NCBI RefSeq assembly: GCF_017810075.1
Contig: NZ_JADNYK010000002.1
Span: forward strand, 729,002 to 793,001
Direction: 5' to 3'
Length of the DNA stretch: 64,000 nucleotides
Source of the DNA: Pseudozobellia sp. WGM2
Lineage (GTDB): Bacteria > Bacteroidota > Bacteroidia > Flavobacteriales > Flavobacteriaceae
The position numbers were made by a program, and so were the translations under genes. Below, in pieces: positions 43,044-52,075 of this stretch; positions within the stretch are counted from its first letter, which is position 1, and every line of letters begins with the position of its first letter. The notes under the pieces are model-generated. The model was given only the letters and a program-made list of their open reading frames with translations. It was not told the DNA's origin and did no database searches.

Positions 43044-44675
43044 CTAAATCTCCGGTTGTTTTGATGTTTCGGGGTTTGGATAGTATCGAATGGGCGAATA
43101 TCGCTTATATGTATTGAATATATCTTTATCAGGGCCCGTAACTCTCGGATCGCCTGTTCTTTTTAACTCTCGCATCATTTGCCCTTTCAATTTCTGTTCA
43201 ATTTCTGCGTATTGTTCTTGACCGGAAAGATTCTTAATGCATGAAGGGTCTTCTTTTACATTGAAAAGTTCGAATTCGGGTCTTTTGGCAACTGCCAATT
43301 TGAAATACTTTTGAATTTCTTTGTCATCATGATTTTCGATAAGAAAGGTCTTTGTAGGGCAGTCGTCAATATCCATAAAGGCTGTATCGGGAATATAATT
43401 TCCATTTTTGTCGAGTCCGAACATTGGCATTAATTCGGTACTGTCTTTGGGATGGTATTTTTGTGGCGCTCCAGCAGGCCAGAGCTCAGGGTTCATATTC
43501 CATGTGTATAAATAGTCACCCCCCTTTAATATTCGCTGCGGATAGCCTTTGTTGAGGTAGCGCGCAGAAGAATGTCGCTCTCGACCTGCTAGGGCAAAGG
43601 TTCTTGAATCATCTATTTTTCCACTTTTTTCGGCTGTTAAAAGATTAGAGAAACTTCGGCCGGCAATGGGTAACATACCATCATCAGAGGTTTTCGTGAG
43701 CTCTAGTATGGTCGGTGCCAAATCGATAAAACTTACAGGATCTTCTACGGTTCTGCCAGCAGGAAAGTTCTTGGGGTAGCGAATGGCCATAGGAACATGA
43801 ACCCCATGATCGTAGCCATTAGCTTTTGCTCTTGGAAAGGGCATGCCATTATCTGCAGTGACCACTACAATGGTGTTTTCCAATTCTCCCTTTTCTTTCA
43901 AATATTCAAGCATACGCTGAAGGTGAAGGTCGAACCATTCTATTTCTATGGCATAATCAAGAATATCACCGCGTATTAATCCATTATCGGGTAAAAACTC
44001 AGGCACTTCGACACTTTCTAATTTTTTGCCCCGACGTTTCCATGAATCTTGTTCATATCTTCTGTGGGGTTCTGTTGCACCGTACCAAAAAAAGAAGGGT
44101 TTTTCTTTTCGGGTATTTTCCATAAAGTGTTTGAAGTTCTCAAAGTAGTTGACTTTGCTTATGCCACTGGCGTACCGTTCATCGTTTTCTGTGGTATATG
44201 TTATATTGCTATGTTCTACACCTGCGGCATTAATAGTTCGAAATAAAGAATCGCCTGCCTCTTCTGCATACTTAAAAGGGCCAACGCCTTTGCCCGTTCT
44301 TCCAGTCTTATAACCGTTTTGTTCCAAAAGGTCTATAAACGAGATGTGTTTTTTTAACCAGGAAGAAGCATGTTGGCCTGATTGTTCGTTCTGCCAATGA
44401 TAGCGTCCCGTTACGATAGAACTTCTCGAGGGCGCGCATCCGGGTGAACCAGCATAGCAATTTGAGAAATACACCCCTTCACGTGCTACTTGATCAAAGG
44501 CAGGAGTATTGATGAACTTGCTGCCTTCGAAGCTGGTATGGCCAAATGATTGGTCATCGCTTATGGCAAATAAAATGTTCGGAGGCTTTTGTGCTGTTAC
44601 GTTCTCTTGGCATCCTGAGAACAAAGAGATAAAAATAACTGTAAATGATAAAATGAAAAAATTGTAAAACTTCAT
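43044..44675 (-). CDS. Sulfatase, S1 family, lipoprotein
   Basis: 543 aa. Signal peptide with lipobox (LFSGC, Cys22). The sulfatase signature GCAPSRSSIVTGRYHWQN places Cys80 as the residue converted to formylglycine; metal-binding IAISDDQSFGH (D40-D41) and VVVTADNGMPFP complete the site. It removes sulfate esters from a glycan. Its position 195 bases behind pectate-lyase genes implies a sulfated pectin-like or cell-wall substrate. A separate formylglycine-generating enzyme must act in trans; none is in the window. Confidence 0.9.
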   Translation of the reverse strand: MKFYNFFILSFTVIFISLFSGCQENVTAQKPPNILFAISDDQSFGHTSFEGSKFINTPAFDQVAREGVYFSNCYAGSPGCAPSRSSIVTGRYHWQNEQSGQHASSWLKKHISFIDLLEQNGYKTGRTGKGVGPFKYAEEAGDSLFRTINAAGVEHSNITYTTENDERYASGISKVNYFENFKHFMENTRKEKPFFFWYGATEPHRRYEQDSWKRRGKKLESVEVPEFLPDNGLIRGDILDYAIEIEWFDLHLQRMLEYLKEKGELENTIVVVTADNGMPFPRAKANGYDHGVHVPMAIRYPKNFPAGRTVEDPVSFIDLAPTILELTKTSDDGMLPIAGRSFSNLLTAEKSGKIDDSRTFALAGRERHSSARYLNKGYPQRILKGGDYLYTWNMNPELWPAGAPQKYHPKDSTELMPMFGLDKNGNYIPDTAFMDIDDCPTKTFLIENHDDKEIQKYFKLAVAKRPEFELFNVKEDPSCIKNLSGQEQYAEIEQKLKGQMMRELKRTGDPRVTGPDKDIFNTYKRYSPIRYYPNPETSKQPEI

Positions 44676-44870
44676 AAGGTCGAACTGTTCCTTTTATGGT
44701 TAATATTTCCGCTAAATCTACAATCAGACAGCTGTCTATAAATTAAGGGGAACATTAATTATGAGATTAATAAACTTTTAGCTTTAGAGAGGTTTGAATC
44801 TATAGAAATTACTAAATCATAAATATAGCCAAATTGATATAGTATTTTGGACTTTGGCTTTCTAGTAACG

Positions 44871-46460
44871 CTATTCGGTTTTTGATTGAGAGTTGATATA
44901 GCGAATGAGCAATTTCATGTTCGATATATACGTTCGAGTAGAGATATATTCCTGTTCTGATTCGTCGATATAAGGAGACGTGTCGGTTTCATCGCCGACT
45001 CGTGTCGTTGCATAGGCCGTAGTTGGTTCACTATTTACACCATCGCCTATATAAGGATTGCTAATATATACATGCTTTGACAACCATCTATGGTCATTGT
45101 CTAATGCATTTAAGATGTTCAGAACTTCATCTTTATCGATTTTAGAGAGATTATCATTGGCATCTAATCTATAATATTTTTGAGGAGTTTCATTTTGAAG
45201 AAACTGTGCAGGCATCAATGGAGAGTTTTTAGTAGCTTCTTCTTTAGTAAGCTTTGATATACGCTGGTATTCAGCTTTTAATTTCTGAAGCGGCACCCTT
45301 GTTTTGCCATAATAGTGAGATAAAAGATTCTTATCATCGGTGTCGGTATAGTATCTGCCATACTTTGAGTTAGAACCTTTTCGGTGAACATATATTGGGC
45401 TGTGAGATTCTATATCGATAAATGTGGGATGTGTACGATCGCCTTCAGTTTTATCTTCTGGCAAACGTGTTTTTTCTAGCCAATCTATTGCCTTTGGCAC
45501 GCCCTCTAAAAATTTGGTGTCACCCGTCAGCTGGTAGAATTTCATTAGCAGAAATGCATTTTCCGCCGTAGCACCCGGAAGAAAAGCGGTGGGTTCGTAA
45601 GTGCGTGCACTCGCTGCTTTCATTTGCATATCTAACTGTTGCCCCCATGCGCCACTGGTATCTTGCGATATTCTGTAAAAATCCATGCCTTTGTATATCG
45701 GCTCTAAAAATCGGTTCTCGCCCAACACTAAATAAGCATAAATGAGAAAATCTATATTTTCCCAAATTACATCGTCATTGAAGGTATAGAACGAGGTGTA
45801 GTCAGGAAAACCATGTTTTTCAAAATCGTATCTCAACGGATACCTTTGTGGCCACCCCCCATTCGAATATTGACTTTCAAGAATAAAACCGATGGCCTTG
45901 TCCAAGGCAGGTTTATATTTTGGGTCTAATTTTTCAAGATACATTCTTAACAGAAAACGCGTAGCGTCGGTAGAAACATCATCATCGAAAGTAGCGTTGC
46001 CATAGTAATTTTGAAACTCTTCTAGGCGCCATCCATTTTTTCCGATAGTCTTGTACCAATTTTTTAAAGACCTATCTCCGGCAAAATCGACCATATAATT
46101 CCAACCTCCTTCACTCAATTGACCCCAGATAATTGCTGAGGCAGCTTTTTCGGCAGCCTGATAATAATACTCATTTTCAGTGGCACGGTAGGCATCGAGA
46201 AATACATGCCCCATACTTATGGTACCTGGGTTTTGCAACCAAATCATGGTTTTATACGCCTCCATTTCACCCCATCGACGAGAAAAATCGGGTAAGTACG
46301 ACCATACATAACCTCCATTGGTGCTTACGGATTCTACCATAAAGGTGGTAGCATTTAACATGGTTTCTTGAATTCGGTCGTTGAAAGTATCACTCTGGGC
46401 CTTGGTATAGCTAGTGAGACTAAAAGATAATAGAAAAGTAATCAAGATTTGAAATTTCAT
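44871..46460 (-). CDS. Pectate lyase, family PL10
   Basis: 529 aa. Signal peptide 1-21 (ending SYTKAQ). An alpha/alpha-barrel-type protein with the PL10 hallmarks NGGWPQRYPLRYD and YTFNDDVIWENIDFL, plus TFDDDVSTDATRFLLRMY. It cleaves polygalacturonate by beta-elimination, in the periplasm or at the surface. The C-terminal part (about 350-529) holds further PL10 sequence. It is the fifth gene of the operon read from 51723 downward, 19 bases after the LamG gene. Confidence 0.88.
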   Translation of the reverse strand: MKFQILITFLLSFSLTSYTKAQSDTFNDRIQETMLNATTFMVESVSTNGGYVWSYLPDFSRRWGEMEAYKTMIWLQNPGTISMGHVFLDAYRATENEYYYQAAEKAASAIIWGQLSEGGWNYMVDFAGDRSLKNWYKTIGKNGWRLEEFQNYYGNATFDDDVSTDATRFLLRMYLEKLDPKYKPALDKAIGFILESQYSNGGWPQRYPLRYDFEKHGFPDYTSFYTFNDDVIWENIDFLIYAYLVLGENRFLEPIYKGMDFYRISQDTSGAWGQQLDMQMKAASARTYEPTAFLPGATAENAFLLMKFYQLTGDTKFLEGVPKAIDWLEKTRLPEDKTEGDRTHPTFIDIESHSPIYVHRKGSNSKYGRYYTDTDDKNLLSHYYGKTRVPLQKLKAEYQRISKLTKEEATKNSPLMPAQFLQNETPQKYYRLDANDNLSKIDKDEVLNILNALDNDHRWLSKHVYISNPYIGDGVNSEPTTAYATTRVGDETDTSPYIDESEQEYISTRTYISNMKLLIRYINSQSKTE

Positions 46461-46479
46461 GAGATCGATATATTGTGCG

Positions 46480-47196
46480 TTAATGGCTCATCGACATAAA
46501 ATCTTCTGGACTGAGCTGTTTTGATGTAATACGTATTTTATAAACGAAACCCTTATACCAAGAGCGTTTATTTAATCTTACACCAATCGAACTACGCCCG
46601 CTCAATATAGGTTTGAAAGAATAAGGCTCATTTAATTCAAGTTGGCCGTTAACATAGGTCCGCAAGCTATCGGTTGTCACTATGAAGGCTACGTGGTGCC
46701 ACTCGTTCAATGGATGCAAAAAATTTTCATCGATTAGTGCAGTTTTGTTCGTGCCCGAGGCAGCAAAGCCATCAAAATACCAATCGTTTTCTAAGGCTCT
46801 AATTTCAAGTAATATACGGTCATCTGATACCTCGCCCATGTGCAGTATTCTTTGCTCAAATGGTCCGCCGGATGCTGGATTGAAAATCATCTCAACAGTA
46901 AAGTTCTTTAGCGAATCGATCGGCATGGCATCTAGAAACAAGGCATCGTTGACTCCGTCGAAATATACTGCATTACCATAAGGGCCATCGACAAATGAAG
47001 GTGATCCATGAATCTGAACAGTATCTGATTTTGATTTAAGAAGGTCAACAATCGACCATTCTACGAATTTCACTTTCTGTTCATTTTGCGATTGAAGTGA
47101 AGATGGAAAGGCCAGACCAAGCAATAGTACGAAACTAGTTAAGCAACCGTACGGTTTCAATACAATACCTCTTCTTGATTTGGCTGTTCTAGACAT
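46480..47196 (-). CDS. LamG/concanavalin-like secreted protein
   Basis: 238 aa. A basic N-terminus (MSRTAKSRRG) precedes a hydrophobic segment around LTSFVLLLGLAFPSSLQSQ. The body is one LamG jelly-roll: GNAVYFDGVNDALFLD, NFTVEMIFNPA, NEWHHVAFIVTTDSLRTYVNGQ and SSIGVRLNKRSWYKGFV. There are no catalytic glutamates of the GH16 type. It is likely to bind a glycan rather than cut it. It lies between PL1 and PL10 with short gaps (16 and 19 bases), so it belongs to the pectin operon. Confidence 0.78.
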   Translation of the reverse strand: MSRTAKSRRGIVLKPYGCLTSFVLLLGLAFPSSLQSQNEQKVKFVEWSIVDLLKSKSDTVQIHGSPSFVDGPYGNAVYFDGVNDALFLDAMPIDSLKNFTVEMIFNPASGGPFEQRILHMGEVSDDRILLEIRALENDWYFDGFAASGTNKTALIDENFLHPLNEWHHVAFIVTTDSLRTYVNGQLELNEPYSFKPILSGRSSIGVRLNKRSWYKGFVYKIRITSKQLSPEDFMSMSH

Positions 47197-47212
47197 TACG
47201 GTAGTTGAACTA

Positions 47213-48634
47213 TTATTCTATTGAATTTAAATATACCTCTAAAAATGTGTACCCGTCCGGTCCGATTTTATTTCTATCCTTAGGATTTGTTTTATCTAAT
47301 TTATGTATATCTTCCCATTCATCGGGCATACCGTCGTTATCGGTGTCTGTTGGCGCAGGTTCGCTCAGAAGTTCGGGCCATCCACCAACATCGTTTTGAG
47401 AATCGATAATACCGCAGTTTTTAGATTTATCGGCCACCTCATAGTGCTCTTCGTATGATGGGCCTTCATAGGTGGCATACCCATTTCGAACCTCATCGAT
47501 AATACGTAGGTCAACAGGGTCTCTTTTGGGTAAAATAGCACCTGCATTTTCAAGAACAGAGGTGTATGCTTTATCGGCAGTCTGTTGTTTGATTGCCATA
47601 GCAGGCCAAGGTTTATCGAGTTTTAAGGTCGGTATTGCCTTAACATTACTTGGGTTGCCTTCTTGCACGTCTTTAATAGTGGTTAATGATGGTACGACCC
47701 CTTTCCAATTGTCGTTCGTAACCTCCTCACTGCCTACCATCACATTATCTGAAATGTACCATTTGCCATAATCTGTGGCACCATTGCGTGACCACGGAGC
47801 GGCGATTTGTTGTGATATTTGGCCCGGTTTCGTTGCAGGGCCCGGTTTGTAATAATTGGCGACCATATTGATGTTAGAGAAATTGAACTTATCGTTACCT
47901 ACTTGTTGGTTTTCTGCGCCATAAGTAGATTGATAACCCCAATTATAAATAACATTATTGCGATAGTCGGTATTACCGCTGCCTGAGGCGAAACGTATAT
48001 TACGGTTAGAATGATTTGCGATGAGGTTATGATGATAGCTACTATAATTCGAGCCCCAAATACCACCGAAACCGTGAGCTCCTTTAACATGGTTAGAATT
48101 AAAAAGACTTTCTGAAATCATGCACCATTGAACCGTGGTGTACTTGCCGTGATAAATAGACATAGTCTCATCTATGCTCCAACTGGCAGATACATGATCA
48201 AGAATAAGGTTTTTGACATATCTGCTGGAAATAGCATCGGAATCTTGACCTGATTCATTGCCGAATCTTACCCTGATATAACGTATGATCACCTCGTCTG
48301 CATCAATCATAAGAGGATAGCCTTTCAAACAGATACCATCACCAGGTGCCGTTTGTCCGGCAATGGTAATGTAGGGGTTTTTAATACGCAGGTCGCTTTC
48401 AAGATTAATTGTTCCGGAAATTCGGAAAACAACGGTTCTCGGGTTCTCGGCTTCCACTGCTGCACGAAGGCTTCCTTCACCTGAATCATTGAGATTGGTT
48501 ACTTGGTAAACGGCACCACCACGACCTCCCTTGGTATATTTTCCGTACCCTTCAGCTGTTGGAAAAGCCAATTGCTGCCCCGATAATCCTAAACCGATTA
48601 AAATAGTAATACATGTAAATACAACTCGTTTCAT
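47213..48634 (-). CDS. Pectate lyase, family PL1
   Basis: 473 aa. Signal peptide ending GLGLSGQQ. Parallel beta-helix with TEGYGKYTKGGRGG-like opening (AEGYGKYTKGGRGGAVY), LNDSGEGSLRAAVE, ITIAGQTAPGDGI, VIIRYIRVRFGNESGQDSD and DHVSASWSIDETMS; the last carries conserved acidic residues of PL1. A C-terminal calcium-binding-like DTDNDGMPDEWEDIH resembles thrombospondin type-3 repeats. It cleaves homogalacturonan by beta-elimination. Confidence 0.88.
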   Translation of the reverse strand: MKRVVFTCITILIGLGLSGQQLAFPTAEGYGKYTKGGRGGAVYQVTNLNDSGEGSLRAAVEAENPRTVVFRISGTINLESDLRIKNPYITIAGQTAPGDGICLKGYPLMIDADEVIIRYIRVRFGNESGQDSDAISSRYVKNLILDHVSASWSIDETMSIYHGKYTTVQWCMISESLFNSNHVKGAHGFGGIWGSNYSSYHHNLIANHSNRNIRFASGSGNTDYRNNVIYNWGYQSTYGAENQQVGNDKFNFSNINMVANYYKPGPATKPGQISQQIAAPWSRNGATDYGKWYISDNVMVGSEEVTNDNWKGVVPSLTTIKDVQEGNPSNVKAIPTLKLDKPWPAMAIKQQTADKAYTSVLENAGAILPKRDPVDLRIIDEVRNGYATYEGPSYEEHYEVADKSKNCGIIDSQNDVGGWPELLSEPAPTDTDNDGMPDEWEDIHKLDKTNPKDRNKIGPDGYTFLEVYLNSIE

Positions 48635-48677
48635 AATTGCGGATTATAATAGTTTAAGAATAGGGTTTGAGATAAGG

Positions 48678-50141
48678 TTACACCTTTATTTTTAATACCA
48701 ATACGGCATCTTCCCAATTGGATGGGGGTATCATGTCGCGCGATTCATTTTGTTTAAATGGCTTTAAATTCTCTTTGGCTCCATCTCTAGGGTAAAACCA
48801 ATATGCTTCGGCATCTCCATCTAATATATTGTTTACTTGACAGCTTGAATGGTTAGAGAAGTATATAAGAGCCATATCTTTGGATGAGGTGGTAACCGCA
48901 GTTTTCAAGCTCTCATTTTCGCCAACTCCTGAAATTACACTCCCGTTAGGTATCCATTCGTTCCATTTATGGGTCCTCAGAAATTCTTTGCCGATTTCGG
49001 CTACTTGTCTGGCGCCCGGAAAATCTAAGGCCTGTTGCCAAGTGTAGCCGCAATTGTAATCTCCATCATTGCCGCGCATAGCCCATATAGGCCCAGCGCC
49101 ATAGGTATGGCCTGCTCCTCCTGCAAAAAAAGTTTGGTAAAATTGCCTACGCACTCTCACAGGGGTCACCCAGCCGCATTCATGGCGATAGGTACCATAT
49201 TCGTAAGAACCTTCTAGAAAAAGACTTGGTTTTACAGGTTCTTTTAGTTGGTAGTCATGAAGCATGGTTCTATACACATCGTTAACCTCTTTCCAAACTT
49301 CCACCCCGTTTACGTCTTGCCATACGTCATTGTGAAACCACTGAGAAGAACCATAAGGGTAATCGCCATTTGGGTGATAGGTTAATAGAACTTCGTCCCA
49401 AGCAGGGTTTTGTTCGTTCCAAGCCGGACTTTTACCGGTTACCCCTGAAACGATACCTTCGGCCATTGCCCGATATATGGAAAGATTATCATATGAACTG
49501 TAATTCTGGTTTTTGTCATAAGCATCGAACTGTGCTTTGGTATCGCCACCTAAAACCCAGATTATATGAGGTTCTTTACCATACCGATTCCCTAAAAATT
49601 TTCCGTATGTTTTAGCTTCTTCTGCCGTATACTGTTCTGTACCCGTTATCAATTGGGCTGCCCATAGGGGCAAAAGGGCCAAATACATATTACGCTTTTT
49701 CACGGCCTCGACCACATAGTCTGCATTATCCCAATAGTCATTTGGTGAATTTTTGTCTCCCCCTTTCACTACTAAGGGTTCAGAGGTGTTAGGGTCTTTT
49801 TCGGTTCCAGTGAAAGGGCGGTGGCCATAGGCGTTTGCCGCGTTATCAGGACTCCTCTTCATTCCGCCACCGTGGGGTGACCAGTGGGCAACGGCTTGAA
49901 TTACGGTAAACCCAAGTTCTTGACGATTGTCAAGGTAGAGGTCGATCTCTTCTCTTGTCAATTGCTGAAACATGCCCCAACCGGTATCGCCAATCCATAG
50001 AAAAGGATCACCGCTAGAGTGTTGAAGATAGTGTCCGTTATCCGAAACTTCTAGCTTTCCTTTCTCCCAAGGGGCTTGTGCATTAATTAAGGTTGTAAGT
50101 AGTGCAAATGTGAATAGTAGTAGTTCTTTTGATTTTTTCAT
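48678..50141 (-). CDS. GH140-like (DUF4038) glycoside hydrolase
   Basis: 487 aa. Signal peptide ending LINAQ, then a TIM barrel of the DUF4038 type: DPFLWIGDTGWGMFQQLTRE, IQAVAHWSPHGG, HIIWVLGGDTKAQFDAY and SLFLEGSYEYG, the last two likely holding the acidic pair. The C-terminal 90 residues form the collagenase-associated beta-sandwich (ALIYFSNHSSC, AYWFYPRDGAK). The characterised GH140 enzyme of Bacteroides is an apiosidase acting on apiose linked to galacturonic acid of rhamnogalacturonan-II, so apiose-containing pectin is the probable substrate. Confidence 0.82.
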   Translation of the reverse strand: MKKSKELLLFTFALLTTLINAQAPWEKGKLEVSDNGHYLQHSSGDPFLWIGDTGWGMFQQLTREEIDLYLDNRQELGFTVIQAVAHWSPHGGGMKRSPDNAANAYGHRPFTGTEKDPNTSEPLVVKGGDKNSPNDYWDNADYVVEAVKKRNMYLALLPLWAAQLITGTEQYTAEEAKTYGKFLGNRYGKEPHIIWVLGGDTKAQFDAYDKNQNYSSYDNLSIYRAMAEGIVSGVTGKSPAWNEQNPAWDEVLLTYHPNGDYPYGSSQWFHNDVWQDVNGVEVWKEVNDVYRTMLHDYQLKEPVKPSLFLEGSYEYGTYRHECGWVTPVRVRRQFYQTFFAGGAGHTYGAGPIWAMRGNDGDYNCGYTWQQALDFPGARQVAEIGKEFLRTHKWNEWIPNGSVISGVGENESLKTAVTTSSKDMALIYFSNHSSCQVNNILDGDAEAYWFYPRDGAKENLKPFKQNESRDMIPPSNWEDAVLVLKIKV

Positions 50142-50238
50142 TGAGTGTGTACTAAAGTTTTGATAGTGGGGAGTGGGTTTCGAAATGGTATTCGTGAATT
50201 TTCAATTTTTTGGTCGACTTATTGAAAAAGGGGTTTAC

Positions 50239-51723
50239 TTAATCTATAGTTAAAATAGTTCTTTGATACCTTGTTAGCTGGGGTGTGCCATTGTCGGTTA
50301 CTTCACATATTATGTGAATGGTTTCTCCTTTTTTGGCGTTGGCCGGAATCTTGATTGAGGCAACCGAAGTTTGTGCATTTGAAATCTCGACCTTACCTGT
50401 GTAGGTATCGGCTTCTTCGTATTGCCACCAGTTTATTTCTAAAGAATCGTTGTCTACGTCGTAGCTTTCTGTTGCACTGATTACGACGGTATCTCCCCTT
50501 TTTGCATTGAGGTCCAAAGGTTTATCGAGTTTTACGGTTGGCGCGTGATTCGCCTCGTCAAAAGATTTCACTGACCAATCGGCTCGTGCGGCAAAATCGT
50601 TTTGCAGTGCATCTACCCAGCGTGTAATAGGTTTGAAATAGGCTGTCATCAAAGCTTCGTTTTTTGGGTATGTTTCTCTCATATAATTTCTTCCCCAAGC
50701 GGATTTGGTGTACCAGCGCCCCTTTGGATAGGTGTAATTTTTTTCGGGTACGGGGTCTAGCCACGTATTTTCTCGAATGAGGGTGTAGCGGCCTCCCCAT
50801 CCTCCATAACTTGGAGATTCTAAAGATCGCAAGCCAGTGGGTATAGCATGAATAAAAGCTGGCGAATCGCCTTCTGAACGAAAAGAACCTTGTGTTTTGG
50901 CATCGCCGGCACTCCAGCCCTCGTTATCGCTGCCCCCTTTATACGCTTCGTATAAGGAGCATAGTGCGCCATGGTCATCTAATATATTATCTTTCATCCA
51001 CTCGCTCTTGAAATATTCTATCTTATCTGTCGGCAATATCTTATCCCATTGATAGGCCATGGCCCAAAATTGATCACAGATTATCGTGGGGATGTTATAC
51101 TTTCCCCAGTGAGGTCTGATATAAGATTGATAGGTGTTGTCTTGTTCCCAAATAAAGAAAAAACGTAGTTTGCTTGCAGCGTACTCCATTTTTTCGGGAT
51201 GTTCTTCTTCGATTGTCTTTAATGCTCTTGCAATGGTATTGGTGCCGCCCCAAGCTTGGATCCAAATCGGCTCATTTTTCGTCTCATCCAATATCACTTT
51301 TACTATATGCTGAGAGCCAGATGTTACCGAATCCATTTCGCCTTCTGCATCCACATTGCCCAAATGGTTTATAGATCGTAGATAACTCGGCGATGGATAA
51401 TCTTCACTATGTAGTACTAAGTTAGAGTAGACACTCTCATAGGCGTCCAAATACGGATTCAGCCAATCATCACCAGCCCATCTATGACCGCGCCAATGGT
51501 ACTGAGAACTTGATGTAATAATGCCTTCTACGTTCCACTCGTTGGAGTAAAGTAAAAATCTAACCATAGAACACTCATCATCGATTTCCCCGTCAGAGGT
51601 AACGATAATTCTAGGTTTCACATAGTTTTCAGGAGATTTTACCTGGCCAAAACATGTAGCTACAGACACCATAAAGAGAAGGTGAAAGCTGATTTTTAGG
51701 AAGTAGTTAGAACAATAAATCAT
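50239..51723 (-). CDS. DUF1593 nucleoside-hydrolase-like secreted protein
   Basis: 494 aa. Signal peptide ending SVATCFGQV. The N-terminal two thirds show a nucleoside-hydrolase-like acidic loop, VTSDGEIDDECSMVRFLLYS, and IWIQAWGGTNTIARAL, as in DUF1593 proteins. The C-terminal part (about 405-494) is a beta-sandwich (VVISATESYDVDNDSLEINW, IICEVTDNGTP). The DUF1593 substrate is not established to my knowledge. First gene of the pectin operon; the 97-base gap to GH140 is the largest within the five-gene run. Confidence 0.82.
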   Translation of the reverse strand: MIYCSNYFLKISFHLLFMVSVATCFGQVKSPENYVKPRIIVTSDGEIDDECSMVRFLLYSNEWNVEGIITSSSQYHWRGHRWAGDDWLNPYLDAYESVYSNLVLHSEDYPSPSYLRSINHLGNVDAEGEMDSVTSGSQHIVKVILDETKNEPIWIQAWGGTNTIARALKTIEEEHPEKMEYAASKLRFFFIWEQDNTYQSYIRPHWGKYNIPTIICDQFWAMAYQWDKILPTDKIEYFKSEWMKDNILDDHGALCSLYEAYKGGSDNEGWSAGDAKTQGSFRSEGDSPAFIHAIPTGLRSLESPSYGGWGGRYTLIRENTWLDPVPEKNYTYPKGRWYTKSAWGRNYMRETYPKNEALMTAYFKPITRWVDALQNDFAARADWSVKSFDEANHAPTVKLDKPLDLNAKRGDTVVISATESYDVDNDSLEINWWQYEEADTYTGKVEISNAQTSVASIKIPANAKKGETIHIICEVTDNGTPQLTRYQRTILTID

Positions 51724-52075
51724 GGATAATAAGTATAAGAAAGTTTACTAAGATAATTAAAAATAGAAAATAAACGATAAAAAAAGCAATTAAAGGAAAA
51801 TCCATCTGAACTCTAGTTCAATTCCTGTATTGTAATTACGACAATCCATGGGTTGGAAGGTTTATGTTCAAATAAGGGTTCAATACATGATTTAGGAAGT
51901 ACATAATATTGATAGCCCGTATGCCATGAAGAATAAAATGCAAGTGATACACCAGAATTGGTAAAGAATGGCTACTTTATGAGATACGTGAGAAATCTAA
52001 TTTAAAAAGAATGGTTATATGAGATTTAACCATTCAAAGTTGATTCTTTAAATTTAGCCCTTTTGAAAATAGTCT
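51724..52075. other. Gene-free stretch between pectin operon and fusion protein gene
   Basis: 352 bases, very AT-rich, upstream of the pectin operon and downstream of the minus-strand 1234-aa gene. I see no ORF, RNA gene, strong terminator or TAnnTTTG promoter on the minus strand. It presumably holds the pectin-operon control region. Confidence 0.5.

Noticed and set aside
41877..51723. Complete polysaccharide utilisation locus with SusCD
   Set aside because: No SusC- or SusD-like gene is in this stretch; the only TonB receptor in the window is 38 kb away and linked to phoBR.
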